Below are positions 1-9,266 of a stretch of DNA of 64,000 nt, piece after piece (the first letter of the stretch is position 1; each line of letters begins with the position of its first letter). The stretch comes from Bacillus sp. S/N-304-OC-R1. Its GTDB lineage: Bacteria > Bacillota > Bacilli > Bacillales > Cytobacillaceae. The DNA is taken from positions 96,332-160,331 of the forward strand of contig NZ_JACWFE010000003.1 of the NCBI RefSeq assembly GCF_019749375.1. Direction: 5' to 3'. A program made the translations under genes and the position numbers. The notes under the pieces were generated by a model. That model did not search any database. It was not told the DNA's origin and saw nothing but the letters and a program-made list of their open reading frames with translations.

Positions 1-1
1 T

Positions 2-79
2 GGCCGTGCTATTATTTGTGCATTAGACCAAGCTGACCTTGCTATGGAAGGTAAAGCTGGTACGTCAGTAACTAGATAA
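2..79 (+). CDS. C-terminal fragment of an unidentified protein
   Basis: An open frame runs from the window edge to a TAA at 77-79 and encodes 25 residues that begin GRAIICALDQ and end TSVTR. The amino-acid usage looks like a real protein C-terminus, but I do not recognise the family. It lies about 95 bp upstream of the sensor kinase and on the same strand, so it could belong to the pathway served by the downstream transporter. That link is speculation. Confidence 0.45.
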   Translation, partial: GRAIICALDQADLAMEGKAGTSVTR

Positions 80-173
80 TTTTTCTCTAATAATATGGTG
101 TCTGTTCATGTTAAAATTTTTTCACATGGGCAGATACCATTTTTACTAATCCTCTTTAGAAAGGAGGGAGTTC

Positions 174-2810
174 ATGAAAAAGGCACGTTCCTTTAAAAAA
201 GAACTCATTTCTTCCTTCTTAACTATTACTTTCTTTTCTATTGCCTTACTTGGGATATTTCAAATTTATCAACTAAATTCACTAATAAATGAAAATCAAA
301 AAAGTCAGGCACAAACAACGAAATATTTATCAGACTATATCCGAAATTATGTTTTAGAGCATAAAAAAGCGATTCAAACAGAGTCACTTACAATAAGAGA
401 AAAATTTATCAATCAAGATATTGAGGGTATACATACACAGCTTAAAAACATTAAGACCAACTATCCAGGATTCGTTAATCTGTATGTTGGAAATATAAAA
501 GGGCAATCTATCGTTTTTTATCCAGAGGTATACACTGACGGGGTAAAACGGGAGAATTTGAATTTCAGTGACCGTTCCTATTATAAAGAATTGCTTAAAA
601 CTAAAAACACGGTCATATCCCCTGCTCTCCCCGGCCGTGGCGGGACCGACATTTTATTAGTAACTATTGTTTCACCAATTATGAATGATAAAGGAGAAAT
701 GATTGGATATGTACTTGGTGCTTTGGATTTAAATGCATTGGGAGAGCATATTCAAAACCGCACTTTTGGTGATGGCGGTCAAGCAGTTGTAATTGACGCT
801 GAAAAGAATGTGATTGTACACCCTGAAATAGAGACACGAAAAAAACTAGTCAATCTCTCCAAATCAGAGGTCACTCAATATATCGAAAAACAGCGTGAGG
901 AAGAGGGCAGCAACTTCTTTAAGAACGCCAATAACAATGACGAGGTCTATATTACGTATGAAAAAATTCAGCCTCTAGGCTGGACTGTCTGGATAACCAA
1001 ACCTACAGATATGATCATGAAAACATATAAAAATGCCATAATGCTAATATTGTTTTTCCTCCTCCTAACCGCTATTTTAATGATTGGTGTCAGTCTTTTT
1101 CTTACAAACCGTCTGGAGCGATCCATTCATCAATTGCTGAATTATATAAAAGATTACACTATAGGCTTTAAACGAAAAAAAACCGTCGTGAAAAAGATAA
1201 CTGGCCCAAAAGAAATGGAAGAATTATATTTTTATTTTAATAACATGATTCAAGAGGTTGAAAAGAATAGAAACGGATTAATGGAGCTAAATAGAGAGCT
1301 TGAAGGAAGAGTCCAGGAAAGGACTGCTGTTCTAGAACATAAAAATTCAGAGCTTAAGGCAGTGAATAAATTAATTACGTCCGTTTCTTCCAATAAAGAT
1401 TTAGCCCATTTTATTCAGCATTGCCTAAAAGAAATCGAACCTTTTTTGAACTATTCAATTCATGTGTTTTTCATGGATTTAGCAGTTACGAACAAAACAA
1501 TTATTACAACGCAAAATCTGCTGCAGTATCTAAGTGAAAATATGACTGGAGAACAGCAGTATATGGAACCAATTCAAATTGAACAGAAAAACAAAGGCTT
1601 TTTAATAGTAGACCTAGACGATGACCAATCAATAAAGACAAGTGATCAGGAATTTCTCCATACATTCGCCAGCTCTTTAGCAGTTATGCTGCAGAACAAG
1701 TTTTTATTCGAGCAAATCCGCAATAAACACGCTGTTCTAGAGGCTGTATTGGAAAGTATGTCAGAAGGATTAATGCTATTAAATAATCAAAATGAAGTGG
1801 AGTATGTCAATGAATTTTTCCTTAAAATTATGACTACAGAAGAAGACAATGATGACGATAATGATTATGGGTACAATAACAGCCTTGTTAGTTTGGAGGA
1901 TGTTTCCAAACGATTTATTACCCTTTTTGACGTCCAGCATGAGGATTTATCAGCATTCTTTGCAAATGAGATAGAAGAGCTTAAATTAGAGGATAAGAAT
2001 TCAAAAAAGCCAAATTATTATTTGCTTCATAAATTTTCTGTCATGTTAGATGAGAATATCATTGGTGAAGGTCTTGTTTTACGAGACATTACGAAGGAAG
2101 AAGAGATTGATACATTAAAAAATAATTTAATTTCTCTTACCTCTCATGAATTTAAAACACCGATTACTAATATCAAGGGCAGCGTAGAAACCTTGCTTCG
2201 TTCAGAAGTTGAATGGGAGCCTGAATTCCAACAGGAGCTTTTAGAAGGGGTTCACGAGGATATTGAAAGAATACTTCATCTAGTAAATGATTGGATGGAT
2301 ATTTCCAAAATTGGATCAGGAACGATGTATGTGGAACGGAATATGATTCGAGCAGATCATGTCATTACAAAATCAATGGAGCAGATTCCCCTTTCACTTA
2401 AGGAAAACGCTTATTTTGAATTCCACAACAAACTGCGCGAGGGCTATACTTTTTATGCTGATAAATTGCGAATTCAACAAGTGCTCGTTAATTTATTTAC
2501 CAATGCCCTTCGTTACAATGATTCAATAGAAAAGAAGATCGATATAACTTTGGGCATGGAGCTTGATTTTATTACAATCTCTGTCTCGGATAACGGCATC
2601 GGTATTTCACCGGACCATTTGACAAAGATTTTTAATCGATTCTACCAAGTTGATGTAACGGCAACGAGAAGAACAGGCGGCACAGGACTAGGTCTATCCA
2701 TCTGTTTGGGGATTATGGAAGCTCACGGGGGAAAAATCGAAGTGAAAAGTGAGCTAGGAAAAGGAAGTACCTTTATTCTATATTTCCCGATTACAAGAGG
2801 AGGAGAATAA
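174..2810 (+). CDS. Cache-domain sensor histidine kinase
   Basis: Membrane sensor kinase of 878 aa. TM1 is about residues 13-33 and TM2 about 287-308; between them lies a double-Cache-type extracellular ligand domain (RSYYKELLKT and the GYVLGALDLNAL region). Then come a HAMP-like stretch, a coiled coil (about 365-395), a GAF-like region, a PAS domain (about 520-640), HisKA with the phosphoacceptor His658 in SHEFKTPI, and HATPase_c with the N box (NALRYN), DNGIGIS and GTGLGLS. The start follows an AAAGGAGGG ribosome binding site. The stop lies one base before the response regulator start, so the two are co-transcribed. Cache sensors of this shape usually bind small organic acids or amino acids; the MFS gene downstream suggests it senses that transporter's substrate (inference). 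Confidence 0.9.
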   Translation: MKKARSFKKELISSFLTITFFSIALLGIFQIYQLNSLINENQKSQAQTTKYLSDYIRNYVLEHKKAIQTESLTIREKFINQDIEGIHTQLKNIKTNYPGFVNLYVGNIKGQSIVFYPEVYTDGVKRENLNFSDRSYYKELLKTKNTVISPALPGRGGTDILLVTIVSPIMNDKGEMIGYVLGALDLNALGEHIQNRTFGDGGQAVVIDAEKNVIVHPEIETRKKLVNLSKSEVTQYIEKQREEEGSNFFKNANNNDEVYITYEKIQPLGWTVWITKPTDMIMKTYKNAIMLILFFLLLTAILMIGVSLFLTNRLERSIHQLLNYIKDYTIGFKRKKTVVKKITGPKEMEELYFYFNNMIQEVEKNRNGLMELNRELEGRVQERTAVLEHKNSELKAVNKLITSVSSNKDLAHFIQHCLKEIEPFLNYSIHVFFMDLAVTNKTIITTQNLLQYLSENMTGEQQYMEPIQIEQKNKGFLIVDLDDDQSIKTSDQEFLHTFASSLAVMLQNKFLFEQIRNKHAVLEAVLESMSEGLMLLNNQNEVEYVNEFFLKIMTTEEDNDDDNDYGYNNSLVSLEDVSKRFITLFDVQHEDLSAFFANEIEELKLEDKNSKKPNYYLLHKFSVMLDENIIGEGLVLRDITKEEEIDTLKNNLISLTSHEFKTPITNIKGSVETLLRSEVEWEPEFQQELLEGVHEDIERILHLVNDWMDISKIGSGTMYVERNMIRADHVITKSMEQIPLSLKENAYFEFHNKLREGYTFYADKLRIQQVLVNLFTNALRYNDSIEKKIDITLGMELDFITISVSDNGIGISPDHLTKIFNRFYQVDVTATRRTGGTGLGLSICLGIMEAHGGKIEVKSELGKGSTFILYFPITRGGE

Positions 2811-2811
2811 T

Positions 2812-3525
2812 GTGAAAGGCAATAAAATCTGCATTGTCGATGATGAGCCAAAAATTGTACGTTTTGTAGCAGCAAACTTAAAATCTATCGGTTATGAAGT
2901 AACTACTGTTAATTCGGGTGAGGAGCTATTTGATAAATTTGACCTTATTTCACCCGACCTTATTCTCCTAGACATTATGATGCCAGGTCACGATGGATTT
3001 TATGTTTTGGACAAGCTGCGGAAATTCTCAGATGTTCCAGTCATTATGCTAACAGCTAGAAGTAATCCAAAAGATAAGGTTCATGGATTAAATGTCGGTG
3101 CAGATGATTATTTAACAAAGCCCTTTTCATTGGATGAATTGTTTGCAAGGGTAAATGCGGTGCTGAGAAGAAGCCAATCTAATCATGCGGAGCCCGGTTT
3201 AGCGAAGACCCCTGTTATTCGTACTGGAGATTTAGCAATTGATCTTGGAAGCAAACGCTGCTGGATTAATAATGAGGAATTTAAGCTTACTCAAACGGAG
3301 TATTCTGTTATGGAAATTTTAGCATTAAATTTAGATAAAGTTGTCCAGCATGAAACTCTTTTATCTGAAGTATGGGGACCTCAATACAGAGATGACGTTG
3401 AATATTTACGAGTCGGCATTGCCAGAATTCGCCGGAAAATTAAAGAACATTTGCCTAATAAAGAAGAATATATTGTCACGTATCCAGGCCTTGGATACAT
3501 GCTTCGAAGCGTACCAAAGGAATAA
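2812..3525 (+). CDS. OmpR/PhoB-family response regulator
   Basis: Cytoplasmic transcription factor of 237 aa that takes phosphate from the kinase encoded immediately upstream. The receiver domain (about 1-118) has the acidic pair D10/D11, the phosphorylation site D54 in LLDIMMPG, T81 and K103 (TKPF). The C-terminal winged helix (about 135-233) carries the YLRVGIARIRRKI recognition region and the usual GYML end. The start is GTG, one base after the kinase stop; the ribosome binding site GAGGAG lies inside the kinase's last codons, which indicates translational coupling. The likely target is the MFS transporter gene that follows (inference from position). Confidence 0.92.
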   Translation: MKGNKICIVDDEPKIVRFVAANLKSIGYEVTTVNSGEELFDKFDLISPDLILLDIMMPGHDGFYVLDKLRKFSDVPVIMLTARSNPKDKVHGLNVGADDYLTKPFSLDELFARVNAVLRRSQSNHAEPGLAKTPVIRTGDLAIDLGSKRCWINNEEFKLTQTEYSVMEILALNLDKVVQHETLLSEVWGPQYRDDVEYLRVGIARIRRKIKEHLPNKEEYIVTYPGLGYMLRSVPKE

Positions 3526-3534
3526 AAATATTAA

Positions 3535-3570
3535 TCCCATATTGCCCTGATGCAATATGGGAATTTTTAT
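3535..3570 (+). terminator. Rho-independent terminator after the two-component system
   Basis: The arms TCCCATATTGC (3535-3545) and GCAATATGGGA (3552-3562) pair perfectly around a 6-base loop and are followed by ATTTTTAT. It separates the regulator genes from the transporter, so the transporter must have its own promoter in the AT-rich 3571-3700 stretch. Confidence 0.85.
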
Positions 3571-3708
3571 GGATTTTAATCTTTTTGCAATGTTAAACCT
3601 CTCATTTTTATTCTACTGCAACGTCCAATATCTTATAGTTTGATTGTAATAATTTAATACTTTTAATTGCTGTTTAGCAACTAAAATACTCTTTAGGAGG
3701 AACACAAA

Positions 3709-4965
3709 ATGGCAAAGGTTTTGGATCACAATGAACCGGCAGCAAAAAGCGGTGGAATTCCCTATTGGATCAAAATTGTAACCGTATTCTTTTTAGGTTG
3801 GGTTGCCCTATACGCTACCCGTACAATTCTGAACCCAATCATGGGCGACATTCAAAATGCATTTGGCTTAAGCAATTCACAGCTCGGTTTAATTATGAGT
3901 ATCTTCTTCTTAGGTTATGCAGGACTTAACATCCCTTCAGGTATTTTAGGGGATAAAATAGGTAAGAAAAAAGTGCTAGTACCAGGGGTTATTCTATTCG
4001 GTATTTTTGCCGCAGTAACTGGTTTGATGCCGTCATTCTTCTTATTTATGTCTACTTGGTTATTAGTAGGTATTTTCCAAGGGTTCTTCTATGGACCATC
4101 TTACGGCCTATCATCTGAAGCGATACCTCCTAAGCACATTACAGTGGGTAGCGCTATTATCAATAGTGGTATGGCATTCGGAACTTCACTAGGTTACTAT
4201 ATTTCCAGTTATGCAGTTCATGAATATAATATGAGCTGGAGATCACCATTCTTCATCATTGCTGTTCCAGTTGTGCTAATTGGCTTCGCAATGTGGTGGG
4301 TAATTAAAGAGAAACCAAAATCAAAAGAGCAAAAAGCAACAGAAAATAATGGCGAAAAGCTTAAACTCTCTGTTTTATTTAAAAACAAAAACTTAATTGC
4401 AGCCTACATCACAATTTTCAGTGCCATTTATGCATTCTTCGTAGTAATCTCTTGGATTCCTTACTACTTAGAGCATGAACGCGGAATTACTGGTGGAAAT
4501 GTTGCCTTCGTTTCATCCTTAGTTCCTTGGGCAGCCATTCCTGGATCTATTTTCTTCAGCTGGGTTGCAGACAGAATGGGTAAACGTAAGCCAGTACTAT
4601 TAGTTATGCTTCCATTATCTATCATTGCCCTAGTATCAATCGTATTCTTCGATAGTATGACAGTACTTTATGTTGCCTTAATTGGTTACGGTATCTTTGG
4701 TAAGATCAGTACAAACCCTGTACTTGTTGCAGTTATCGCTGATAATGCTCCAAAAAATGCTTATAGTACATCTTTCGGTGTTTACAACTTTATCGGAATG
4801 TGCGGATCCATCTTGGCACCTTATATCACAGGATTCCTAACAGACGTTACAGGAAGCTTAAACACTGGATTCTATTTTGCTGGCGCATTACTTGTTATTG
4901 GTACAATTGCAGTAATGTTCATTGACGAAAACAACCGTCCGAACGTTGAAGGTGCAGCAAAATAA
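3709..4965 (+). CDS. MFS transporter, organic/sugar-acid type
   Basis: Inner-membrane carrier of 418 aa with about 12 hydrophobic segments in the usual 6+6 arrangement. The signature GDKIGKKKVLVPG follows TM2, with the related ADRMGKRKPVLL in the second half. RTILNPIMGDIQ in TM1 and the general pattern resemble the anion:cation symporter and organophosphate antiporter branches (sugar acids, hexuronates, glycerol-phosphate relatives) rather than drug exporters. The substrate cannot be fixed from sequence. The start ATG has an AGGAGG ribosome binding site eight bases upstream. It lies downstream of a Cache two-component system, which suggests ligand-induced expression of an uptake carrier. Confidence 0.82.
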   Translation: MAKVLDHNEPAAKSGGIPYWIKIVTVFFLGWVALYATRTILNPIMGDIQNAFGLSNSQLGLIMSIFFLGYAGLNIPSGILGDKIGKKKVLVPGVILFGIFAAVTGLMPSFFLFMSTWLLVGIFQGFFYGPSYGLSSEAIPPKHITVGSAIINSGMAFGTSLGYYISSYAVHEYNMSWRSPFFIIAVPVVLIGFAMWWVIKEKPKSKEQKATENNGEKLKLSVLFKNKNLIAAYITIFSAIYAFFVVISWIPYYLEHERGITGGNVAFVSSLVPWAAIPGSIFFSWVADRMGKRKPVLLVMLPLSIIALVSIVFFDSMTVLYVALIGYGIFGKISTNPVLVAVIADNAPKNAYSTSFGVYNFIGMCGSILAPYITGFLTDVTGSLNTGFYFAGALLVIGTIAVMFIDENNRPNVEGAAK

Positions 4966-4980
4966 AAAGATTACCTGAAA

Positions 4981-5108
4981 TATCTTGAAAGTCGCCGATA
5001 TATCTTGAAAGTCGCCGATATATCTTGAAAGTCGCCGATATATCTTGAAAGTCGCCGATATATCTTGAAAGTCGCCGATATATCTTGAAAGTCGCCGATA
5101 TATCTTGA
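4981..5108. repeat. Tandem repeat, 20-bp unit, six perfect copies plus a partial
   Basis: Six identical tandem copies of tatcttgaaagtcgccgata occupy 4981-5100, followed by a partial copy tatcttga at 5101-5108. Each junction creates the palindrome GATATATC. It sits between two converging genes, just ahead of their shared terminator. The minus-strand open frame through it (4971-5156) is only the translated repeat. It is a variable-number tandem repeat by structure; its function is unknown. Confidence 0.95.
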
Positions 5109-5110
5109 TG

Positions 5111-5146
5111 AAAAACCCCTAATTTCTAAAGAAATTAGGGGTTTTT
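5111..5146. terminator. Bidirectional terminator between convergent genes
   Basis: The arms 5111-5126 (AAAAACCCCTAATTTC) and 5131-5146 are perfect reverse complements around a TAAA loop. The A-run on one side and T-run on the other let it end both the MFS transporter transcript (+) and the drug exporter transcript (-). Confidence 0.92.
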
Positions 5147-5152
5147 CCATTT

Positions 5153-6328
5153 TCAACTAGGCTTATAAAAAATTGTTTTCCCTGATTTGACGACATAGAC
5201 CCGATACAGTACTAACGCAATTAGGGATAAAATAGCACCTGAAATGTATGGAAGCCCTGCCTGGATAGAGAATAGCCAGCCTCCTAAAGGCGGACCGACA
5301 ATTCTTCCTAAAGAATCAAAGGAGGATAGCAGCCCTGTTGAACTTCCATGCCCTGCCAGTGATTTCTTCGTAATCAGTGCAGAAACACTTGGGCGTATAA
5401 CCCCATTCCCTACCCCAAATATAGTTAGAAATAGAGCTGCCGTTGCAAAATTATTAACGAGCAATATGCAGGCAAACCCAATAGATGAAATAATGATCCC
5501 GCCTTGAATAACATTTCCCTCTCCAAACTTCTTTGTAAGCCTTCCAATGAGACCACCCTGAACAATAGCACTGGCCAGTCCCATAATCATGAAAATATAG
5601 CCTAATTGAACACTTTCCAACCCTGCTCTTTTTGCGGCGAAATAAGCAAAGGTAGCTTCTAAGCCTGAAAGAGATAGTGACATGAACAGCTGTAAAAAAA
5701 ATAGAATCGATAATGAACCTGTAAACGCAGTCCACATGGATGCTCTCTTCTGGGCTTGCTGATTTTTATGTTCACCCGTTAATGATTCCTTTAAGATAAG
5801 CAGAACAAATATAAAAGTTAACGCTGAGGTAGTACCTGCGATATAAAAAGGCAAGGTTAGACTCATTTTTGAAAATATCCCGCCGATCGCTGGGCCAAAT
5901 ATAAATCCTAATCCTGTTGCAGCACCGATGATGCCCATTCCTTTTCCCCGGTCTTCCTCACTCGTAATATCTGCAACATATGCCATAACGGTCGGCATAT
6001 TAGCTGAGGATAGAATCCCCCCTACTATTCTTGCTGCAAATAACATCCAAAGCTGTGTTGCAAAGGCTGTTATGAAAAACGATAAGGATAAGCCGGCAAT
6101 TCCAATTGCAATGACCGGTTTCCTGCCGATTCGGTCTGAAATCTTCCCCCACATCGGTGCAAAGAGTAGCTGCATTAATGAATAAACAGCCATTAGCCAG
6201 CCTAGTTCTGCAGGGCTTGCCCCAATTTGTTCTGCATAAAACGGCAGAACTGGGATAATAATGCCGAAGCCCACCATGACTAGAAACATGACTAGGAATA
6301 ATACAGGTAGTGCTTTTTTAGTTTCCAA
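5153..6328 (-). CDS. MFS multidrug/tetracycline-type efflux protein (DHA1 family)
   Basis: Inner-membrane proton-coupled exporter of 391 aa with 12 predicted TM segments. Seen: the loop motif GKISDRIGRKPV after TM2, and the antiporter motif C region GLGFIFGPAIGGIF in TM5, which marks 12-TM drug:H+ antiporters. Length and pattern match the Bmr/NorA/TetA-like Bacillus exporters; the specific drug cannot be predicted. The start is a TTG at 6328-6326, preceded by GAGAGGA at suitable spacing. It is a single-gene unit with no regulator beside it. Confidence 0.85.
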   Translation of the reverse strand: METKKALPVLFLVMFLVMVGFGIIIPVLPFYAEQIGASPAELGWLMAVYSLMQLLFAPMWGKISDRIGRKPVIAIGIAGLSLSFFITAFATQLWMLFAARIVGGILSSANMPTVMAYVADITSEEDRGKGMGIIGAATGLGFIFGPAIGGIFSKMSLTLPFYIAGTTSALTFIFVLLILKESLTGEHKNQQAQKRASMWTAFTGSLSILFFLQLFMSLSLSGLEATFAYFAAKRAGLESVQLGYIFMIMGLASAIVQGGLIGRLTKKFGEGNVIQGGIIISSIGFACILLVNNFATAALFLTIFGVGNGVIRPSVSALITKKSLAGHGSSTGLLSSFDSLGRIVGPPLGGWLFSIQAGLPYISGAILSLIALVLYRVYVVKSGKTIFYKPS

Positions 6329-6771
6329 TTAAAATCTGTCCTCTCAGAATGTCTTTTTCTCATTTATATTGTATTATTTCATGGTATTATTTTCTATCCT
6401 AATACATTGTATACCAGGTTTCAATTTTGCAATAAGGGAATGTCTTTAAGATAGGAAAATAATCAAATTTACAATTGCCAAAAAAAGAGAAATGTACATA
6501 TAAAAAACAGCATGTTCTTGTAATTGCAACTAGCGAAATCCCAATAATTGTATAATATTAATATATTTTTAAGAAAATGATGAAAATACACAATTATCAT
6601 AATAATGAGATCGTTTATGTCAATATTCTTAAATCTTTACTATTCTACAATAAGAATCTTTTAATGATGAAATACCTATTTTTTTGTCGAATTATGTATA
6701 CGCTTTCTTTCTTTTATGGTATATTTATAAAAAATTCACAACATATAGACAATCGGAAAAGGGAGAGTGGT
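6329..6771. promoter_or_regulatory. Long AT-rich leader before the amino-acid ABC operon
   Basis: This 443-bp stretch holds no convincing gene. A TATAAT hexamer lies at 6551-6556, without a good -35. A 15-base element at 6565-6579 (ATTTTTAAGAAAATG) matches the CodY box consensus AATTTTCWGAAAATT at 12 positions. CodY control of an amino-acid importer would be normal in Bacillus, but the match is weak in such AT-rich DNA. The in-frame extension upstream of 6772 is unlikely to be coding, because the signal peptide begins at 6772-6778. Confidence 0.35.
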
Positions 6772-7563
6772 TTGAAAATGAAGAAAATTAGTATTATTAG
6801 TTTATTCCTAGTACTAAGCCTCTTATTAGCTGCATGCGGAACAAGCAAAACAGATGAAAAAGCTGGTGGCAGTAAAGCTGAAGATTCAAAAGTATATAAA
6901 GTTGGAGTTGATACAACTTATCCTCCTTTTGAATACGAGGAAAATGGCACGTATAAGGGAATTGATATCGAACTAATCAATGCGATCGCAGAAAACCAGG
7001 GATTCAAAATTGAACTTAGCCCAATGGACTTTGGCGGCATCATTCCTGCTATGCAAGCTAATCAGCTTGACATCGCAATTGCTGGAATGAGCATTACAGA
7101 TGAAAGAAAGAAAATTGTTGATTTCTCTGAGCCTTACTTTGATGCTGGTATTACTTTAGTAGTTAAAAAAGATAATAGCGAAATTACAACTGTAGACGAT
7201 TTAAAAGGCAAAACGATAGCAGTGAAAAAAGGAACTTCAGGCGCTAACTTCGCCCAAGCCAATGCAGATAGCAAAGGATTTAAGGTTGTTCAATTCAATG
7301 ACAGCCCAGCGATGTTCCAAGAAGTATCAAATGGAAATGCTGACGCGCTTATCGAAGATTACCCTGTTATCGCTTATGCAATTGCCCAAAAAGACCTAGG
7401 ATTAAAAATTGTCGGTGACCGTTTAAATGGAGACCAATACGGTATTTCTGTTCTAAAGGGCAAAAACCAAGAGCTATTAGACAAGATTAATAAAGGCCTT
7501 GCTGAGCTTAAGGAAAATGGAAAATACGATGAAATTTTAAAAACTTACCTTGGTGAGCAATAA
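6772..7563 (+). CDS. Polar amino-acid ABC transporter, substrate-binding lipoprotein
   Basis: Extracellular SBP_bac_3 family receptor of 263 aa anchored by lipid. The signal peptide ends in the lipobox LLAACG. The fold's hallmarks follow: VGVDTTYPPFEYEENG, GIDIELINAIAE, MDFGGIIPAMQANQLDIAIAGMSIT, and DLKGKTIAVKKGTSG. Family members bind glutamine, arginine, cystine or similar; the exact ligand is not readable here. I place the start at TTG 6772, six bases after AAAGGGAG; ATG 6778 is the alternative. It is the first gene of the binding protein-permease-ATPase set. Confidence 0.9.
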   Translation: MKMKKISIISLFLVLSLLLAACGTSKTDEKAGGSKAEDSKVYKVGVDTTYPPFEYEENGTYKGIDIELINAIAENQGFKIELSPMDFGGIIPAMQANQLDIAIAGMSITDERKKIVDFSEPYFDAGITLVVKKDNSEITTVDDLKGKTIAVKKGTSGANFAQANADSKGFKVVQFNDSPAMFQEVSNGNADALIEDYPVIAYAIAQKDLGLKIVGDRLNGDQYGISVLKGKNQELLDKINKGLAELKENGKYDEILKTYLGEQ

Positions 7564-7584
7564 TTTTTCGATAATAGAAGTATA

Positions 7585-7612
7585 AAAGCGCGCATTCGTG
7601 CGCGCTTTCTTA
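7585..7612 (+). terminator. Hairpin between binding-protein and permease genes
   Basis: AAAGCGCGC (7585-7593) pairs perfectly with GCGCGCTTT (7600-7608) and is followed by CTTATT. The position inside the operon suggests partial termination or mRNA stabilisation, which would give more binding protein than permease. That pattern is common in ABC importers; here it is inference. Confidence 0.75.
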
Positions 7613-7633
7613 TTGAAAGGAGATGACTTAAAG

Positions 7634-8278
7634 ATGGAGACGATTTTATCTGTCTTGCCCTATTTAATGAGAGGATTGCAAGTAACCATATATATATTTT
7701 GCATTGCTATCATTTTAGGCTTCTTGCTTGGACTTGTTGTTGCCCTACTAAGACTTTCCCCACTTAAAATTCTAAATTGGATCGCTAAAATTTTCGTAGA
7801 TGCTATTCGGGGAACACCTTTTATTGTTCAACTATTCTTTATATACTTTGGACTAAATACTTTAGGCTTTATTTCATTAAATAATACAACAGCTGGTATT
7901 ATCACGGTTGCGATCAATGCAGGGGCATATTTTTCCGAAATTATCCGTGCGGGAATCCAATCTATCGATAAAGGACAAACAGAAGCTGCGAGATCCATTG
8001 GCTTTACCGGTCCACAAACAATGCGTTATATTGTACTTCCTCAAGCCTTTAGAAGAATGCTTCCTACAATTACAAATCAATCCATTATTAGCTTAAAGGA
8101 CACTTCTCTGCTTTCGATCATCGGAATTGCTGACCTGACACAGCAAGGTCAAATACAATCCGCAGCAACATTTGAGGCATTTAATATCTGGCTTGCCGTT
8201 GGTATCATTTATTTTATTATTATTTATTTAATTTCCTTGCTTGCTAGCTTCCTAGAAAGGAGATTTCAATTACGATGA
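7634..8278 (+). CDS. Polar amino-acid ABC transporter, permease
   Basis: Inner-membrane permease of the His/Glu/Gln/Arg family (HEQRo), 214 aa with about five TM helices. The ATPase-docking EAA loop is visible as [29 protein letters not shown] sequence (split: [12 protein letters not shown], then IVLPQAFRR). The start is ATG 7634, ten bases after AAAGGAGA; the longer in-frame start at 7598 would lie inside the terminator hairpin and is rejected. It overlaps the ATPase gene by 4 bases (ATGA). It may form a homodimer, since only one permease gene is present. Confidence 0.9.
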   Translation: METILSVLPYLMRGLQVTIYIFCIAIILGFLLGLVVALLRLSPLKILNWIAKIFVDAIRGTPFIVQLFFIYFGLNTLGFISLNNTTAGIITVAINAGAYFSEIIRAGIQSIDKGQTEAARSIGFTGPQTMRYIVLPQAFRRMLPTITNQSIISLKDTSLLSIIGIADLTQQGQIQSAATFEAFNIWLAVGIIYFIIIYLISLLASFLERRFQLR

Positions 8279-9003
8279 GTATTATTCAAGTTAAAAATTT
8301 AAAAAAATCTTTTGGTCAACTAGAAGTACTAAAAGATATTAATGCAGAAATTAAAGAAAAAGAAGTTGTCTGTGTAATTGGACCGTCTGGTTCTGGAAAA
8401 AGTACCTTTTTACGATGCATGAATCGTTTAGAGGAAATTACAGGCGGACAGGTTATCATAAATGGTCATGATATTACAGATACTAAAATTAATATCAACA
8501 AGGTAAGACAAGAAGTGGGAATGGTTTTTCAGCAATTCAACTTATTCCCCCACAAAACGGTCGTAGAAAACATTACGCTTGGGCCAATAAAGATTCTTGG
8601 AATGGAAAAAGATGCAGCACAGAAAATTGCACTAGAGCTTCTAGATAAAGTTGGCCTTAAGGAAAAGGCTAACAGCTTCCCAGGAGAATTATCAGGCGGT
8701 CAGAAGCAGCGAGTTGCCATTGCCAGAGCTTTAGCAATGAATCCAAAAATCATGCTATTTGACGAACCTACTTCAGCACTAGATCCTGAAATGGTCGGTG
8801 ATGTATTAGAGGTTATGAAGCAGCTTGCTCAAGAAGGGATGACCATGGTAGTTGTTACACATGAAATGGGATTCGCCCGAGAAGTTGGCGATCGAGTCAT
8901 TTTCATGGATGGCGGTTACATTGTAGAGGAAAATGAGCCAAATGAGATATTTGGAAACCCTCAGCACGAACGGACAAAAGCATTCTTAAGTAAAGTTTTA
9001 TAA
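8275..9003 (+). CDS. Polar amino-acid ABC transporter, ATP-binding protein (GlnQ-like)
   Basis: Cytoplasmic ATPase of 242 aa that powers the importer. Seen: Walker [10 protein letters not shown] (about residues 36-44), Q loop [15 protein letters not shown], signature [15 protein letters not shown], Walker [15 protein letters not shown], and the H loop [17 protein letters not shown] and the EMGFAREV stretch are typical of the GlnQ/ArtP/HisP class. The ATG overlaps the permease stop by 4 bases, so translation is coupled. Confidence 0.93.
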   Translation: MSIIQVKNLKKSFGQLEVLKDINAEIKEKEVVCVIGPSGSGKSTFLRCMNRLEEITGGQVIINGHDITDTKININKVRQEVGMVFQQFNLFPHKTVVENITLGPIKILGMEKDAAQKIALELLDKVGLKEKANSFPGELSGGQKQRVAIARALAMNPKIMLFDEPTSALDPEMVGDVLEVMKQLAQEGMTMVVVTHEMGFAREVGDRVIFMDGGYIVEENEPNEIFGNPQHERTKAFLSKVL

Positions 9004-9025
9004 TTCATGATAACGAATACTTTAG

Positions 9026-9056
9026 CAGCCTCTCACTATTAGAGGCTGTTAAATTT
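9026..9056 (+). terminator. Terminator of the amino-acid ABC operon
   Basis: CAGCCTCT (9026-9033) pairs with AGAGGCTG (9041-9048) and is followed by TTAAATTT. The remaining 9057-9266 is AT-rich and shows no gene; it should carry the promoter of the sulfatase-type gene downstream. Confidence 0.8.
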
Positions 9057-9266
9057 ATGCTAAAACAAGTACTTCAAACTTTGATTTGAGCAAAATACTG
9101 TCTCACCGATCAATACCAACCGTTCTCTACATTTATCCAATTTTAAAAACTCACCGCCTTTTTCTTCTACATAAAAAATCAAAAATCACATATATATTGT
9201 TTGCAAGACTTAAAGTCCTTTTGGTAAAGTTTAGGATGATTATTACTTCAAGAGGTGCCTTTTTCA

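Noticed and set aside
3341..3550. Open frame of 69 codons overlapping the response regulator
   Set aside because: It lies out of frame within the conserved DNA-binding domain and the following terminator.
4981..5108. Possible CRISPR array
   Set aside because: Units are directly joined without spacers and there are no cas genes.
4971..5156. Minus-strand open frame of 61 codons rich in repeated YIGDF/DISATFKIYRR peptides
   Set aside because: It is the six-frame reading of the 20-bp tandem repeat and the adjoining terminator; no ribosome binding site, and such peptides arise from the repeat wherever it lacks stops.
6577..6771. N-terminal extension of the amino-acid binding protein
   Set aside because: It would place 65 extra residues ahead of a standard lipoprotein signal peptide; a ribosome binding site lies directly before TTG 6772.
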